64,000 bases of DNA from Gaiellasilicea sp963811885 (GCA_963811885.1 CAWETB010000015.1:992001-1056000), one strand, 5' to 3'; positions 1 to 8,889 are shown, counted from the first letter of the stretch. Numbers and translations: made by a program. The notes: generated by a model from the sequence alone, not told the origin.

Positions 1-1909
1 GGAACCTCGAGCTCCGTCGGGTGGAGGATGAACGGACGCGTCTGCAGCCCGCCGATGCCGCCGTGGAAGGAGATCAGCTCCTCGAACGCGCAGCCCTCGT
101 CGAGCTCGGGGTCGTAGAAGCTGCCGACCATGATGTCGCCGACATGCTCGAAGCCGTCGGTGCGCAGCAGGTGCTGCGGCGGCGGTGGGTGAGAAGTGCG
201 CGAGCGGATCCTCCCCTTCGACAACGCCCTCCGCGAGGAAGTTGATGCCGCTGCCGCCGATCGCGACCGCTCCCCGCGCGGAGGAGCGAACCAGCAGCCA
301 GCCGACATGGGGATGGGAGCGAAGCGCGGGGATCAGGTCGGGATGTCGCTCGTCGATCTCCTCGAGCGTCAGCCGCCGGCGCTCCTCCATCAGATAGATC
401 AGGCCGAGATTGCCCGAGCCGAGCACGACGACGTCGCGGTCGGAGACGTCGTTCTTCGGCTTCTTCGCCTTCTTCCCGGTTGCGTCGGTGACGGCGTTGC
501 CGACCATCGCGCTCTGCTCGTCGCCGCCGGCGATCCCGGCGACTTTGCCCTGGGCGAGCGAGCGCTCGACCAGCTCGTCGAGGCCGTAGCCGTTGCGCTG
601 CTTGAAGGTCGCACCCTGCGTCTGCCCGTGGTCGGAGAGGACGACGATCTCGTACGGGCGCGGCGCGTAGCGGCGTGCGTGCTCGATGTGGGCGAAGTGG
701 TCGTCGAGCTTGCGCAGCGCCTCGAGCGTGTCCGCGCGCTCGAGCCCCGAGTGGTGCGCCACCTCGTCGTAGCTCGAGAAGGTCGCGTACACGGCGGGCC
801 GCCCGCGCATCATGTCGGTGAGGACGCCGGACACGATCAGGTCGCGCACGAAGACGCAGAGCGCCCCTCGCATCAGCGGGTAGATGCCGCCGCGGTGGCC
901 GCGCGGCCGGACGTCGCGGCGAATCGCGCGCAGCGCGGCCGTCCACTCGAGGAACACCTCCCAGACGAAGAGGACGAGCGTGCGCGTCGCGTTGTCGCCG
1001 TTCGCGAAGAACGCCCGATAGCCCGGATTGGACTTCTTCTCCTCGTCCATCCGGCTGACGGTGAGGATGACCGCGTCCGCCTCGCCCGAGAGCAGGTTGC
1101 CGCGGCTCGCGCCGCCGTCGGTGAGCAGGCCGATGCCGGTTCCGAGCCGCCGCTCGAGCTCGGCGCAGTCCGGCGGCGCCGAGCAGGTCATCAGCGTCGC
1201 CGTCTCCTTCTCGACCCAGCGGAACGCGGAGATGTCCTCGTTCGAGCCGAGCAGGATCCCCGCCTGGCTGGCGCCGGTCTGCGAGGAGAGGTCGGTCTCC
1301 CACTCGGCCAGCCGGTGCGAGCCCTCGGCCAGCCAGCGGGCCATCGTCGGCGCGTTGCCGTCGCGCATCGCGCGGCGCAGCACGGGCAGCGCGAGCCCGT
1401 CGATCTCGAGGTAGACGATTCCCGGGACGTCGGTTTCGGCGATGATCCCCTGCCGGCGGGCGATCCTGCTGCGCGATCCGGATCGACGACGTGTCGTCGG
1501 AGCCGAGGAACACCGCGAGCACGACGCTCACGGCGGCGACCACGAGCGCGGCGAGCAGCGCCCAGCCGAAGTTGTCGACCTCGAGCACGCCGTCCGTCAG
1601 GGCGTCGGCGAGCAGGAGGATGAGCGCGTCGGCGATCAGGACGAGCAGGAAGCCGAGCACGAGCGTCAGCGGCAGCCGCAGTGCGGCGAGCAACGGCGGG
1701 ATCACCGCGTTCAGCGCCGCGACGATCACCGCGACGCCGAGCGCGCCCAGGAAGCTCTTGATGTCGACGCCGGGCAGGAGCCCGGCGGCCACCATCAGCG
1801 CGATGCCGGTGCCGAGCCAGGAGATGACGAGCGGGAAGAGCCGCAGCCGGGGTCGCTCGGGCCGCCAGGCGGTGGACTGGCCGTAGGACTTCTCGGAGGC
1901 GCTAGACAT
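1..1909 (-). CDS. Holin-like membrane domain fused to alkaline-phosphatase-superfamily phosphodiesterase (3' partial, frameshifted)
   Basis: The first ~140 residues hold about four hydrophobic segments like the phage-holin superfamily IV domain found in bacterial membrane proteins. The rest reads as an alkaline-phosphatase/nucleotide-pyrophosphatase-type hydrolase: a metal-site start VYLEIDGLALP, EVAHHSG and SDHGQTQG are metal-ligand motifs of that superfamily. The frame changes near 1440-1470 and again near 185; on both sides the same family continues, so I treat it as one gene with two indels. The C-terminus (DGFEHVGDIMVGSFYDP onward) runs off the left edge. The likely product is a membrane-anchored phosphodiesterase whose substrate cannot be read from sequence. 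The ATG at 1909 precedes the first hydrophobic segment. The holin-like part is not a sign of a prophage here. Confidence 0.75.
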
Positions 1910-1943
1910 CGGGCTCTCCTCCTCCCGGTCTGACGCCGGCGCG

Positions 1944-3098
1944 TCACCCGCCGTCGTCGCCGCGGCGGCGACGGAACCGGCTCTGACCGGACGCCTCGCG
2001 CTCCGCTTTCTTCTCCGCCTTCTTCTCGGCGCGCTGTTCCTTCTGCTCGGCGACCTTGACCTTCGCGTCGGTGTAGGACTCCCCGACCAGCTGCTTCCCT
2101 CCCGTCCAGCCGAAGACCGAGACGGTCAGAACGATCGCGACGAGGACGTTCCACGCGGTCGTGATCAACTGCTGCGCCGTGGAGTAGTCGACCGCGACGC
2201 TCTTGGGGACGTCGCAGCAGGTGTCGAGCGCGAGCGCGTTCGTCGCCTGCGTGATCCCGACCGCGCCCGGCGTGACGGAGACGGTGTTCGCGAGCGAGCC
2301 CGAGCCGGTCACCCACATGATCGACTCGAACGTGACCGGGATCGCAAACGCGGCCAGGAAGATCCCGATCACGGTCAGCTTGCACAGCCAGGAGAGGAGC
2401 GAGGGCAGGAACACGTGGAGCAGGTACTCCTTCGGGCGGGAGAGGATCGCGCCGCCCTGCTTCGCCTTCTCCCAGAGCTTCTTCACCTGCACCCAGAAGA
2501 TGCGGCCGAGGATGACGATCAAGAAGGCCCCGCCGACCAGGATCAAGATCGTCGTCACCGGATTCTCGGAGATGTTGCCGAGGTTCTCGTTGAACGAGCC
2601 GGGCACGGACAGGAAGAGGTAGAGGTAGACGAACGTGCCCGCGATCGTGAAGAAGATCTTCTGCACGAGATAGGCCGCGATCGCGCCGGCGAAGGTCGCG
2701 GCCGGGATGATCGCGGTGAACATGATCAGCGTCGCGAACGTGCCGATGTTCGCCGGCAGGAAGTTGTTCATCGCGACGCCGACGGCGTAGGCGGTCACGA
2801 TCGGCCAGAACTCGACCTGCCCCTCGCCCGGATAGGCCGCGCGCAGGATCCCGTAGTACGAAAGCCCCGCCAGGAGCGTCTGGCCGGTCTGAAACACGAG
2901 CGCCGCGACCATGTAGCCGGCCGGAATCGCCTTGATCTGGGTCCAGAGGTCCTGCAGCCAGCCGATGACGTCGACCCCGAGGAAGTCGAGGACGAAGATG
3001 ACGACCGCGGTGCCGATGATCCAGCCGGCGACCTTGATCAGGCGGCTCTTGCGGGACGGGTCGTGGAACGGCGCGACCTGCGCGACGGCCTCGCTCAT
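1944..3098 (-). CDS. Lysylphosphatidylglycerol-synthase TM-type flippase-like membrane protein
   Basis: A 384-residue polytopic membrane protein of the LPG synthetase transmembrane family (UPF0104/YbhN-like). It has roughly eight to nine hydrophobic helices, the family-typical NNFLPANIG segment after helix 3 and SVTPGAVGITQA near helix 7. The last ~40 residues are a strongly charged K/E/R tail, likely cytosolic. It lacks the aminoacyl-transferase domain of MprF, so it is more likely a lipid or polyprenyl-linked substrate flippase-like protein than an LPG synthase. It lies 34 bases upstream of the phosphodiesterase gene on the same strand, suggesting cotranscription. An 18-codon ORF ends across its ATG (ATGA overlap). 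Confidence 0.8.
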   Translation of the reverse strand: MSEAVAQVAPFHDPSRKSRLIKVAGWIIGTAVVIFVLDFLGVDVIGWLQDLWTQIKAIPAGYMVAALVFQTGQTLLAGLSYYGILRAAYPGEGQVEFWPIVTAYAVGVAMNNFLPANIGTFATLIMFTAIIPAATFAGAIAAYLVQKIFFTIAGTFVYLYLFLSVPGSFNENLGNISENPVTTILILVGGAFLIVILGRIFWVQVKKLWEKAKQGGAILSRPKEYLLHVFLPSLLSWLCKLTVIGIFLAAFAIPVTFESIMWVTGSGSLANTVSVTPGAVGITQATNALALDTCCDVPKSVAVDYSTAQQLITTAWNVLVAIVLTVSVFGWTGGKQLVGESYTDAKVKVAEQKEQRAEKKAEKKAEREASGQSRFRRRRGDDGG

Positions 3099-3151
3099 CG
3101 GCGCACGCGGGGCGTCGAGATCGAGGCAGGCATGTCAGCGGTCGCGCTCAT
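3095..3151 (-). CDS. Possible 18-residue leader ORF
   Basis: ATG at 3151 is preceded by AGGAG; the ORF reads MSATADMPASISTPRVRR and its TGA overlaps the ATG of the LPG-synthase-like gene. It could be a translationally coupled leader peptide, or the true N-terminus of the downstream protein separated by an assembly indel, which is common in this window. Confidence 0.3.
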   Translation of the reverse strand: MSATADMPASISTPRVRR

Positions 3152-3266
3152 CGCGTCGGTCTCCTAGGTTCGCACGTCCCGTGCCTGAAGGTCGGTGCAA
3201 GGATCCTTTCAGGCCGGGCGGGCGGCGTCACCCGGATCGGATGAACGTGCCCGCCGGTGTCCGGCG

Positions 3267-3272
3267 TAGCGT
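3267..3272 (+). promoter_or_regulatory. -10 box (TAGCGT) for a leaderless start at 3279
   Basis: TAGCGT followed by six bases and GTG, the recurrent leaderless arrangement of this window. Confidence 0.45.
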
Positions 3273-3278
3273 TGCGCC

Positions 3279-3329
3279 GTGCAGGCGATCGCCGTGAATG
3301 ACCTGAGCTCGCTTTCCGAGGGCCGCTAG
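3279..3329 (+). CDS. Possible 16-residue leader ORF before the ZIP transporter
   Basis: GTG at 3279 sits six bases after a -10 box and reads MQAIAVNDLSSLSEGR, with its TAG directly abutting the ATG of the ZIP transporter at 3330. If real it would be a leaderless uORF coupling translation to the metal transporter. It may instead be a chance ORF. Confidence 0.3.
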   Translation: MQAIAVNDLSSLSEGR

Positions 3330-4062
3330 ATGGCAGCAGCCTTCGGTTGGGGGCTCCTGGCGGCGTCGTCGCTCGTGATCGGCGCCCTGGTCGCGCTCCG
3401 CTTTCGCATCAGCCTGCGCGCGATCGGGCTGGTCATGGGCTTCGGCGCCGGCGTGCTCATCAGCGCGGTCTCGTTCGACCTCGTGGGCGAGGCGGCCGAG
3501 ATGTCGTCGGGCCGGGGGGCGATCGTCTTCGGCCTCTTCGCCGGGTGCGCGCGTCTTCTTCGGCGGCGACTGGCTGATCGACCGTCTGGGCGGCAGCGAA
3601 CGCAAGGATGCGGAGGGCGCCGGCGACGGCGGTTCCTCGCTCGCGATCGTCCTCGGAACCGTGCTCGACGGGATCCCCGAGTCGATGGTGATCGGCCTGA
3701 CGATCTACGAGGGCGGCGCCGTCGGCGTGGCGTTCCTGGTTGCAGTCTTCGTCTCCAACCTGCCCGAAGCGATCTCCTCGACCTCGGGGCTCGTGAGCAG
3801 CGGCTGGAAGCAGGCGCGAATCCTCTGGATGTGGATCGCAATCGCCGTGGTCTCGGCACTCTCCTCGCTGGCCGGTTACGTGCTGTTCCAGGACACCTCG
3901 CAGGACACGGTCGCCTTCGTGCTCGCCTTCGCCGCCGGCGCGATCCTCACCATGCTCGCGGACACGATGATGCCCGAGGCGTTCGAGCACGGAGGCAAGC
4001 TGGCCGGGATCGTGACGACTCTAGGATTCGCGGTCGCCTTCGCGATCCACACATTCGAATGA
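3330..4062 (+). CDS. ZIP family metal transporter (one frameshift)
   Basis: About 244 residues when the two frames are joined near 3547 (an extra T after GCCGGG would explain the break). It has around seven to eight hydrophobic helices. The family signature lies in the GTVLDGIPESMVIGL helix, followed by NLPEAISSTSGL, the ZIP metal-binding pair of helices; a D and E replace some of the His residues of eukaryotic ZIPs, as in bacterial members. It probably moves a divalent metal across the cytoplasmic membrane, but the metal is not predictable. A short ORF stops directly before its ATG. No metalloregulator gene lies next to it. Confidence 0.75.
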
Positions 4063-4153
4063 GCAACGAGAGAGGCAGGGTGACGTGACCAGATCCAGAC
4101 CACACCCCAGTTGCTAGGCGAGATCGAAGCTCGAGCGCCGACTCGACGCCGCG

Positions 4154-4643
4154 GTGGCGCGCGCGACCACACCGCGTGGCGCCGCCGTCGTGATCGCCAT
4201 CGCGTCGATCGTCGTCACCATCGCGGCCGGCTTCTTGATGACGGTCGCCGAGCACGAGCGGTATCCGTCGATCGGATCTGGGCTCTGGTGGGCGGTCCAG
4301 ACGACGACGACGGTCGGGTACGGCGACAACGTCCCGGAGAACGTCCGCCGGACGGCTCGTTGCCGCAGTCGTGATGCTGTTCGGGATCGGCTTCCTGACG
4401 GTCATCACGGCCGCGATCACGAGCACGTTCGTCGCCCGCTCCGCTGGAGACGCTTCGAGCTCCGGAGCCCCGACGGCGGAACAACTCCGTCAGCTCGACG
4501 AGCGATTCCGGCAGCTCGACGAGCGGCTCGAACGGATCGAAGCCGCCCTGACACCCGTCCCGCGTAGGGGAAGCTTGCAGCTTCATGCCATCGGCATGAA
4601 GGGCGGCGGCGCCGCGGCCCGAATAGTTCAGCACTCCGGTTGA
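4154..4643 (+). CDS. Two-TM potassium channel (ion channel family, frameshifted)
   Basis: A small voltage-independent type K+ channel subunit: helix VVIAIASIVVTIAAGFL, pore loop with the selectivity filter TTVGYGDNVP (around residues 57-66), and a second helix AAVVMLFGIGFLTVITAAITS. The frame changes near 4345, between filter and second helix. A short cytosolic coiled segment follows (QLDERFRQLDERLERIEAAL), resembling tetramerising tails of small K+ channels. The GTG at 4154 is the only clear start, but coding-like sequence extends upstream to a TAG at 4115, so the N-terminus may be lost to another indel. The stop overlaps the region before the AI-2E gene. Confidence 0.7.
4581..4601 (+). repeat. 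Perfect 9-bp inverted repeat, copy 1
   Basis: CTTCATGCC-ATC-GGCATGAAG forms a perfect palindrome with a 3-base centre. A near-identical element in inverse orientation is at 6705-6725. It lies within the 3' end of the channel ORF, 62 bases before the AI-2E start. Confidence 0.6.
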
Positions 4644-4663
4644 AACGAGTGGAGCCTGCAGAC

Positions 4664-5785
4664 GTGAGCACAGAACAGCGACCAGTCGACGTCCAGACCG
4701 ACACGCCACGGCGCGTGGAGCTTGTCCTGCCGATGCGGACGGTGTTGCTCGTCGCGGCGACGGCGGGCGTGCTCGCCGCGTTCTGGGCGATCGGCGACAC
4801 GTTCCTGTTCGTGTTCGTCGGGATCTTCCTGGCACTCGTGTTCGAGTATCCGGTGCGCTTCGTGATGGCCAAGACCGGCTGGTCGCGCGGGCTCGCCGCG
4901 ACCATCACGGTGCTCGGCACCGCCGTCGGGGTGCTCGTGATCGCTCTGTTGTTCCTCGTGCCGCTCGTCGGCAGTGTCCGAGACTTCCTCCAGGAGCTGC
5001 CGGCGATCGTCGAGCAGCTGCGCGCATCCGACGAGCTCTCCTGGCTCGGCGACAGCGGGGCGGCCGGAGAACGTGCAAGCGGGATCCGAGCAGATCTCGG
5101 CATCGGTGCCGGACGCGATCTCGGCCGTGCTCGGGATCGCCGGCAGCTTCTTCTCCGCCTTCCTCATCTGCTTCACGGTCATCTTCGTCTGCCTGTTCCT
5201 GCTCAGCGACATCGCGAACCTGAAGCGGGCGCTGGGGAGCGTGCTGATGCCGGGCGAGGACGAGCGCTGGCTCGGCGTCTGGGAGAGGGTGACGACCTCG
5301 ATCTCACGCTGGGCGATCGGCGTCGTCGTGATCGCAGCGATCGCCGGAACGACCCAGGGAGTCACGGCCTGGCTGCTCGGCTCGAGCTATGCCGTCGCGC
5401 TGGGCGTGATCGCGGGACTGCTCGACATGATCCCGAACATCGGCGCCACGATCGCCGGGGTCATCCTCGTGCCGGCCCTGTGGGCCGAGGAAGGGCTCAC
5501 CGCCGCGATCATCATGCTCGTCGTCCTGCTCGTCTACCAGCAGGTCGAGAACAACATCCTCACGCCGAAGATCCAGGGTGTCGCCGTCAACCTCTCGGGG
5601 TTCTTCATCATCGTCGCCGTCACGCTCTTCGGCGCGCTGCTGGGCGTCCTCGGCGCGCTCACCGCGGTCCCGCTCGCGGCGACGATCCAGATCTTCATCC
5701 AGGAGCTGACGGCCGCGCGCCGAGCCAAGGTCGCGGCGGCACAGGGCTGCGCTCGATGCTCCTCAACCCTGAAGCCCCTCTCTAA
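4664..5785 (+). CDS. AI-2E family transporter (frameshifted)
   Basis: A polytopic membrane protein of the AI-2E (PerM/TqsA) family. The N-terminal half (FVGIFLALVFEYPVRFVM) lies in one frame and the rest, from about 5065, in another: TTSISRWAIGVVVIAAIAGTT, DMIPNIGATIAGVI and YQQVENNILTPKIQGVAV are the conserved C-terminal motifs. A second break near 5740 would return to the frame ending at 5785; otherwise the ORF would read through the next gene. GTG at 4664 has GGAG nine bases upstream and is preferred over TTG at 4640. Members are ion-driven antiporters or exporters of varied substrates, so the autoinducer name should not be taken as function. Confidence 0.75.
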   Translation: MSTEQRPVDVQTDTPRRVELVLPMRTVLLVAATAGVLAAFWAIGDTFLFVFVGIFLALVFEYPVRFVMAKTGWSRGLAATITVLGTAVGVLVIALLFLVPLVGSVRDFLQELPAIVEQLRASDELSWLGDSGAAGERASGIRADLGIGAGRDLGRARDRRQLLLRLPHLLHGHLRLPVPAQRHREPEAGAGERADAGRGRALARRLGEGDDLDLTLGDRRRRDRSDRRNDPGSHGLAARLELCRRAGRDRGTARHDPEHRRHDRRGHPRAGPVGRGRAHRRDHHARRPARLPAGREQHPHAEDPGCRRQPLGVLHHRRRHALRRAAGRPRRAHRGPARGDDPDLHPGADGRAPSQGRGGTGLRSMLLNPEAPL

Positions 5786-5814
5786 GTCAACGACCACCCA
5801 TCGGAGGAGGAAGC

Positions 5815-6234
5815 ATGGCATCAAGAAGTTCATGGGCTGGCTGGATCGTCTTCGCCAGCTTCGTGATCATCATCGTCGGCGTGATGGACGTCCTGCAGGG
5901 GTTCATCGCGATCCTCGAGGACGAGTACGTCGTCGCCACGCCCAAGGGTCTCGCGATCCTCGACGTGACAGCGTGGGGCTGGACGAGCCTCATCTGGGGA
6001 GCCCTGCTCGTCATCGCCGGGCTCGGCCTGCTCGGTGGCGCCGGCTGGGCGCGCTGGCTCGCGATCTTCGGCGTCGCGATCAACGCGGTCCAGCAGGTTG
6101 CGTTCCTGTCGAACTACCCCCAGGCGTATCCGCTGTGGAACATCCTGATCGTCACGCTCAACTTCGTCGTGCTCTTCGCACTGACCGTGCACTGGAAGGG
6201 CTACAACGAGACCATGCACGGATCTACGGTCTGA
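5815..6234 (+). CDS. DUF7144-type small membrane protein
   Basis: A 139-residue protein with four hydrophobic helices, typical of an actinobacterial membrane family of unknown function; the helix-1 region GWIVFASFVIIIVGVMDVLQG and later RWLAIFGVAINAVQQVAFL are recognisable family features. A strong AGGAGGA site lies seven bases before the ATG. It follows the AI-2E transporter by 29 bases on the same strand and is ended by a strong hairpin at 6258-6291. No catalytic motif is visible. Confidence 0.75.
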   Translation: MASRSSWAGWIVFASFVIIIVGVMDVLQGFIAILEDEYVVATPKGLAILDVTAWGWTSLIWGALLVIAGLGLLGGAGWARWLAIFGVAINAVQQVAFLSNYPQAYPLWNILIVTLNFVVLFALTVHWKGYNETMHGSTV

Positions 6235-6257
6235 ACGAGTAGGCCGGTCGGATGCCG

Positions 6258-6291
6258 GCTGGGAGCCGCCCCGGACGAGGCGGCTCCCAGC
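6258..6291. terminator. Hairpin between convergent genes
   Basis: A 13-bp perfect stem (GCTGGGAGCCGCC with GGCGGCTCCCAGC) around an 8-base loop lies between the convergent stops at 6234 and 6297. There is no T-run, so it may act as a bidirectional barrier rather than a classical intrinsic terminator. Confidence 0.6.
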
Positions 6292-6296
6292 TGCGG

Positions 6297-6617
6297 TTAC
6301 TGCTCGTCGAGCTCCGCGACCTCGATCGCGACCTCGAGAGCCTGGGCGATGTTGCCCGTCGCGGATGCGATTCGCGCGGTGCCGACGATCGGCGCGACCG
6401 CCGCAAGCACGCCACGCACCTGCTCGGCATCGACACCCATCTCGCCTGCAACGGCGAGGTTCAGCAGATACGAGACCGCCGGCGCATCGACCGCGACAAG
6501 CGCCGCGATGCGAACGAGCGCGAGCGTCTCTGCGTCGAGGCTCGATGCTTCGATCGAGTCCGCGGTCATCGCCGCGAGCAGATCGAGGACCGGGGTCTCG
6601 CTGGCTGATTCGGACAT
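6297..6617 (-). CDS. Carboxymuconolactone-decarboxylase-like (CMD/AhpD superfamily) small protein
   Basis: A 106-residue all-helical protein similar to short CMD-family proteins of actinobacteria: VLDLLAAMTADSIEASSLDAE, then ALVRIAALVAVDAP and GVLAAVAPIVGTARIASATGNI. The AhpD redox pair CxxC is absent; there is no cysteine at all, so thiol peroxidase chemistry is unlikely and the function is open. ATG at 6617 has GGGAGA seven bases upstream. The gene is monocistronic and convergent with the DUF7144 gene. Confidence 0.65.
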   Translation of the reverse strand: MSESASETPVLDLLAAMTADSIEASSLDAETLALVRIAALVAVDAPAVSYLLNLAVAGEMGVDAEQVRGVLAAVAPIVGTARIASATGNIAQALEVAIEVAELDEQ

Positions 6618-6704
6618 GGTTCTCCCTTCCGTTGGGGTCGTACAGGCGCACGGTCTGCGGCTGTGAGATTCCGCTTGGAGTATCCGCTGAGTCGGGCTGA
6701 GGCT

Positions 6705-6725
6705 CCTCATGCCGATGGCATGAAG
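6705..6725 (-). repeat. Inverted repeat, copy 2
   Basis: CCTCATGCC-GAT-GGCATGAAG, the reverse complement of the 4581-4601 element apart from one base. It lies about 45 bases upstream of the -10 box at 6771, a possible operator position. Confidence 0.55.
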
Positions 6726-6770
6726 TCGAGCCTCGGAGCGCCTGACGCCTGAGGGATCGCGATCTCGGGC

Positions 6771-6776
6771 TACCAT
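6771..6776 (+). promoter_or_regulatory. -10 box (TACCAT) for the gene at 6786
   Basis: TACCAT, nine bases, then GTG. No Shine-Dalgarno sequence is present between them, consistent with a leaderless or near-leaderless mRNA. Confidence 0.5.
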
Positions 6777-6785
6777 TGCGCGGCC

Positions 6786-7202
6786 GTGAACTGGCTCATC
6801 TTCTCTCCGCTCATCGTGCTCGGCGCGCTGGTCCTGCTTCTGGGCCTGGTGCTGCTGCTGGGACGGATCGCCGGCGGCCGCTACCTGCGTCCGATCGTGA
6901 TGGGCCTCGCGAAGGTGCCGATCCTGAAGGGGCTGCTGGCGAAGATGTCGAATGCCGCGCTCGAACGAGAGAACCCGGAGCTGGCGAGCGCCGTCCGCAA
7001 GCTGCAACAGTTCGGCACGCCGACGACTCCCGAGGCGGCGCAGCGTGCCCTGGCCCGCCTGACGCCGGGCGAGCGCCGCGCCTACATGGAGGCGGCCGGC
7101 CAGCAGATCGAGATGCCCGAGGCGCCGAACCGCGCGGCTCGCCGCAGGGGAACCCCCGTGCAGCCCACGCGCCACAACAGCGGGCGCAAGAAGAAGCGCT
7201 GA
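6786..7202 (+). CDS. Unknown membrane-anchored small protein
   Basis: A 138-residue protein I cannot assign to a family. Residues 4-28 form one strong hydrophobic helix (LIFSPLIVLGALVLLLGLVL), followed by a short basic region, a helical segment ENPELASAVRKLQQFGTP, a segment rich in Ala/Arg with LTPGERRAYMEAAG, and a very basic C-terminus ending RKKKR. It is probably an inner-membrane protein with a cytosolic tail that could touch nucleic acid or acidic lipid. Codon use is normal for the window. The GTG start follows a TACCAT box by nine bases. Confidence 0.6.
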   Translation: MNWLIFSPLIVLGALVLLLGLVLLLGRIAGGRYLRPIVMGLAKVPILKGLLAKMSNAALERENPELASAVRKLQQFGTPTTPEAAQRALARLTPGERRAYMEAAGQQIEMPEAPNRAARRRGTPVQPTRHNSGRKKKR

Positions 7203-7251
7203 CGCGCGCGAGCGGCTGGTAAGTCGCCGCCGGATTCGGGAGGATGTAGGC

Positions 7252-7872
7252 GTGCCTCCCCCCTTCGCCCCAACCCACTCCTGGGTCTGTCCGATCTGGC
7301 GGTGGTCGCACGGGCGCTTCTCGTCGCCGGGGGCCACCATCTTCGATTCCGCTCACATCACCATCTGGGGCTCGACCACGATGGTCTACGTGGCCAACTC
7401 GGGCTCGTCGACGATCAAGACGTACGTCGACTGCTACCTGAGCAACGGCACGCTCGAGCCGGGAGTCAGAGTCTCCGCCGACGTCGCCTCGCTACGGCGG
7501 TTCGAGGCGTCGTTGATGCCGACGCGGACGCCGGTCATGGACGCGCAAGGGGATTTCAGCGACAGCGGTGCCGGCTGGTTCCAGCTCTGGACGAACGGGC
7601 CGGTGACTCCCGCGGCGCTCTTCGTGAACATCCACAGCAGCCCGGGGTCTCCCATGGAGCTGGTGATGCCGCTGGAGCCGGTCGAGGTCGTTGCCGCCGT
7701 GGCGGAGGCCGCGCCGCCGTTGGTCACGCGCGAGGCTGCCCCGGAGGGCGTCGGTGCTGCGGGAGCCGAGACAGAGACACTCGAAGCGAACCTCTCGCTG
7801 CCCGAGGCAATGGCGTGGTTCGAGAGCGTCCAGTCCGGCCGTCGCTTCCATCGCCGGCACAAGAAGCGCTGA
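7252..7872 (+). CDS. Unknown protein, beta-rich N-terminal domain
   Basis: A 206-residue protein without a family I recognise. Residues ~30-130 alternate in a beta-sandwich-like manner (AHITIWGSTTMVYVANSG, STIKTYVDCYLSNG, GAGWFQLWTNG) and resemble a carbohydrate-binding or jelly-roll fold only in a general way. Residues ~140-185 are a low-complexity Ala/Glu linker; the end is basic (RRFHRRHKKR). No signal peptide is visible. GTG at 7252 has GGGAGG eight bases upstream. It precedes the nitronate monooxygenase gene by 14 bases. Confidence 0.5.
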   Translation: MPPPFAPTHSWVCPIWRWSHGRFSSPGATIFDSAHITIWGSTTMVYVANSGSSTIKTYVDCYLSNGTLEPGVRVSADVASLRRFEASLMPTRTPVMDAQGDFSDSGAGWFQLWTNGPVTPAALFVNIHSSPGSPMELVMPLEPVEVVAAVAEAAPPLVTREAAPEGVGAAGAETETLEANLSLPEAMAWFESVQSGRRFHRRHKKR

Positions 7873-7886
7873 ACCAGGAGTGGCCC

Positions 7887-8889
7887 GTGCCGGTCGTCGG
7901 TGCACCGCTCGCCGGCGGTCCGTCGACGCCTGCTCTGGCCGCGGCGGTCTCGGAGGCCGGCGGGATCGGGTTCCTGGCCGCGGGCTACAAGACGGCGGCG
8001 GCCACACAGGCTGAGCTGCAGGAGCTCCGCGCCCTGACGTCGCGGCCGATCGGCCTCAACCTCTTCTGTCCGACCCGCGACGTCGTCGACGAGGTGGCTC
8101 TCGCGGCCTACGCCGACCGGATGCAGGGCGAGGCGCAACGATACGGCGTGGCGGCCGGCGAGCCGCGCTGGACGGACGACGACTGGACGGCCAAGCTCGA
8201 CGTCGCGGCGCGCGAGCGGCCGGATGTCGTCTCCTTCACGTTCGGCTGCCCGGAGCGCGAGATCGTCGAGTGGCTCCAGGGCTGCGGCTGCCGCGTCTGG
8301 TGCACGGTGACCTCGGTCGCAGAGGCGGAGCTGGCGACGTCCCGGAAGGTCGATGCGCTCGTCGTCCAGGGCGCGGAGGCCGGCGGCCACCAGGGCTCGT
8401 TCGAGAACCACGATCGAGGAGCCGCGCCGCTTGCTCGCGTTGCTCGGAGAGATCGAAGTCGGCAACCGAGCTGCCACGAATCGCCGCAGGTGGCATTGCA
8501 GACGGACGCGACATCTCGGCCGTGCTCGCCGCCGGCGCGGTCGCCGCGCAGATCGGCTCCGCACTGCTGCTCGCGACCGAAGCCGGCACGTCACCGCCGC
8601 ACCGAGCCGCCCTGGAGCGCGACTGCCGAGACGCGTCTGACTCGCGCCTTCACCGGCCGGCGCGCCCGCGGCATCGTCAACCGGTTCCTGCTCGACCACG
8701 ACCCGTTCGCGCCGATGGGGTATCCCGAGATCCACTACCTGACAGCCCCGATCCGCGCCGCGGCGCGCGAGCTCGGTGACGCCGGACGGCATCAACCTCT
8801 GGGCCGGAACCTCGTACCGGCGAGCGCAGGAGGCATCGGCGTCGGAGCTGGTCGAGCGTTGGGCACGCGAAATGAGCGCCCGCTACTGA
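7887..8889 (+). CDS. Nitronate monooxygenase (2-nitropropane dioxygenase family), four frame breaks
   Basis: An FMN-dependent enzyme that oxidises alkyl nitronates. The N-terminus PVVGAPLAGGPSTPALAAA and the FMN/phosphate motif VVQGAEAGGHQGSF are characteristic; later segments LPRIAAGGIADGRDISAVL, TRLTRAFTGRRARGIVNRF and DGINLWAGTSYRRAQE continue the family but in different frames. Breaks lie near 8422, 8461, 8620 and 8780. When joined the product is ~330 residues, normal for class I enzymes. GTG at 7887 has AGGAG eight bases upstream. With four breaks in 1 kb this is either a real pseudogene or a poorly assembled stretch. Its stop overlaps the stop of the VOC gene on the other strand. Confidence 0.65.

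Noticed and set aside
1..1909. Prophage, because of the holin-like domain
   Set aside because: No other phage gene, integrase or lysis enzyme is present; this domain is common in chromosomal membrane proteins.
74..6300. Long open frames opposite to real genes (for example 196-1623 plus, 5830-6651 minus)
   Set aside because: They have Arg/Asp-rich shadow composition typical of antisense frames in GC-rich DNA and no family match.
7887..8889. Programmed frameshifting in the nitronate monooxygenase
   Set aside because: Four breaks without slippery sequences or downstream structures fit indels or decay better.
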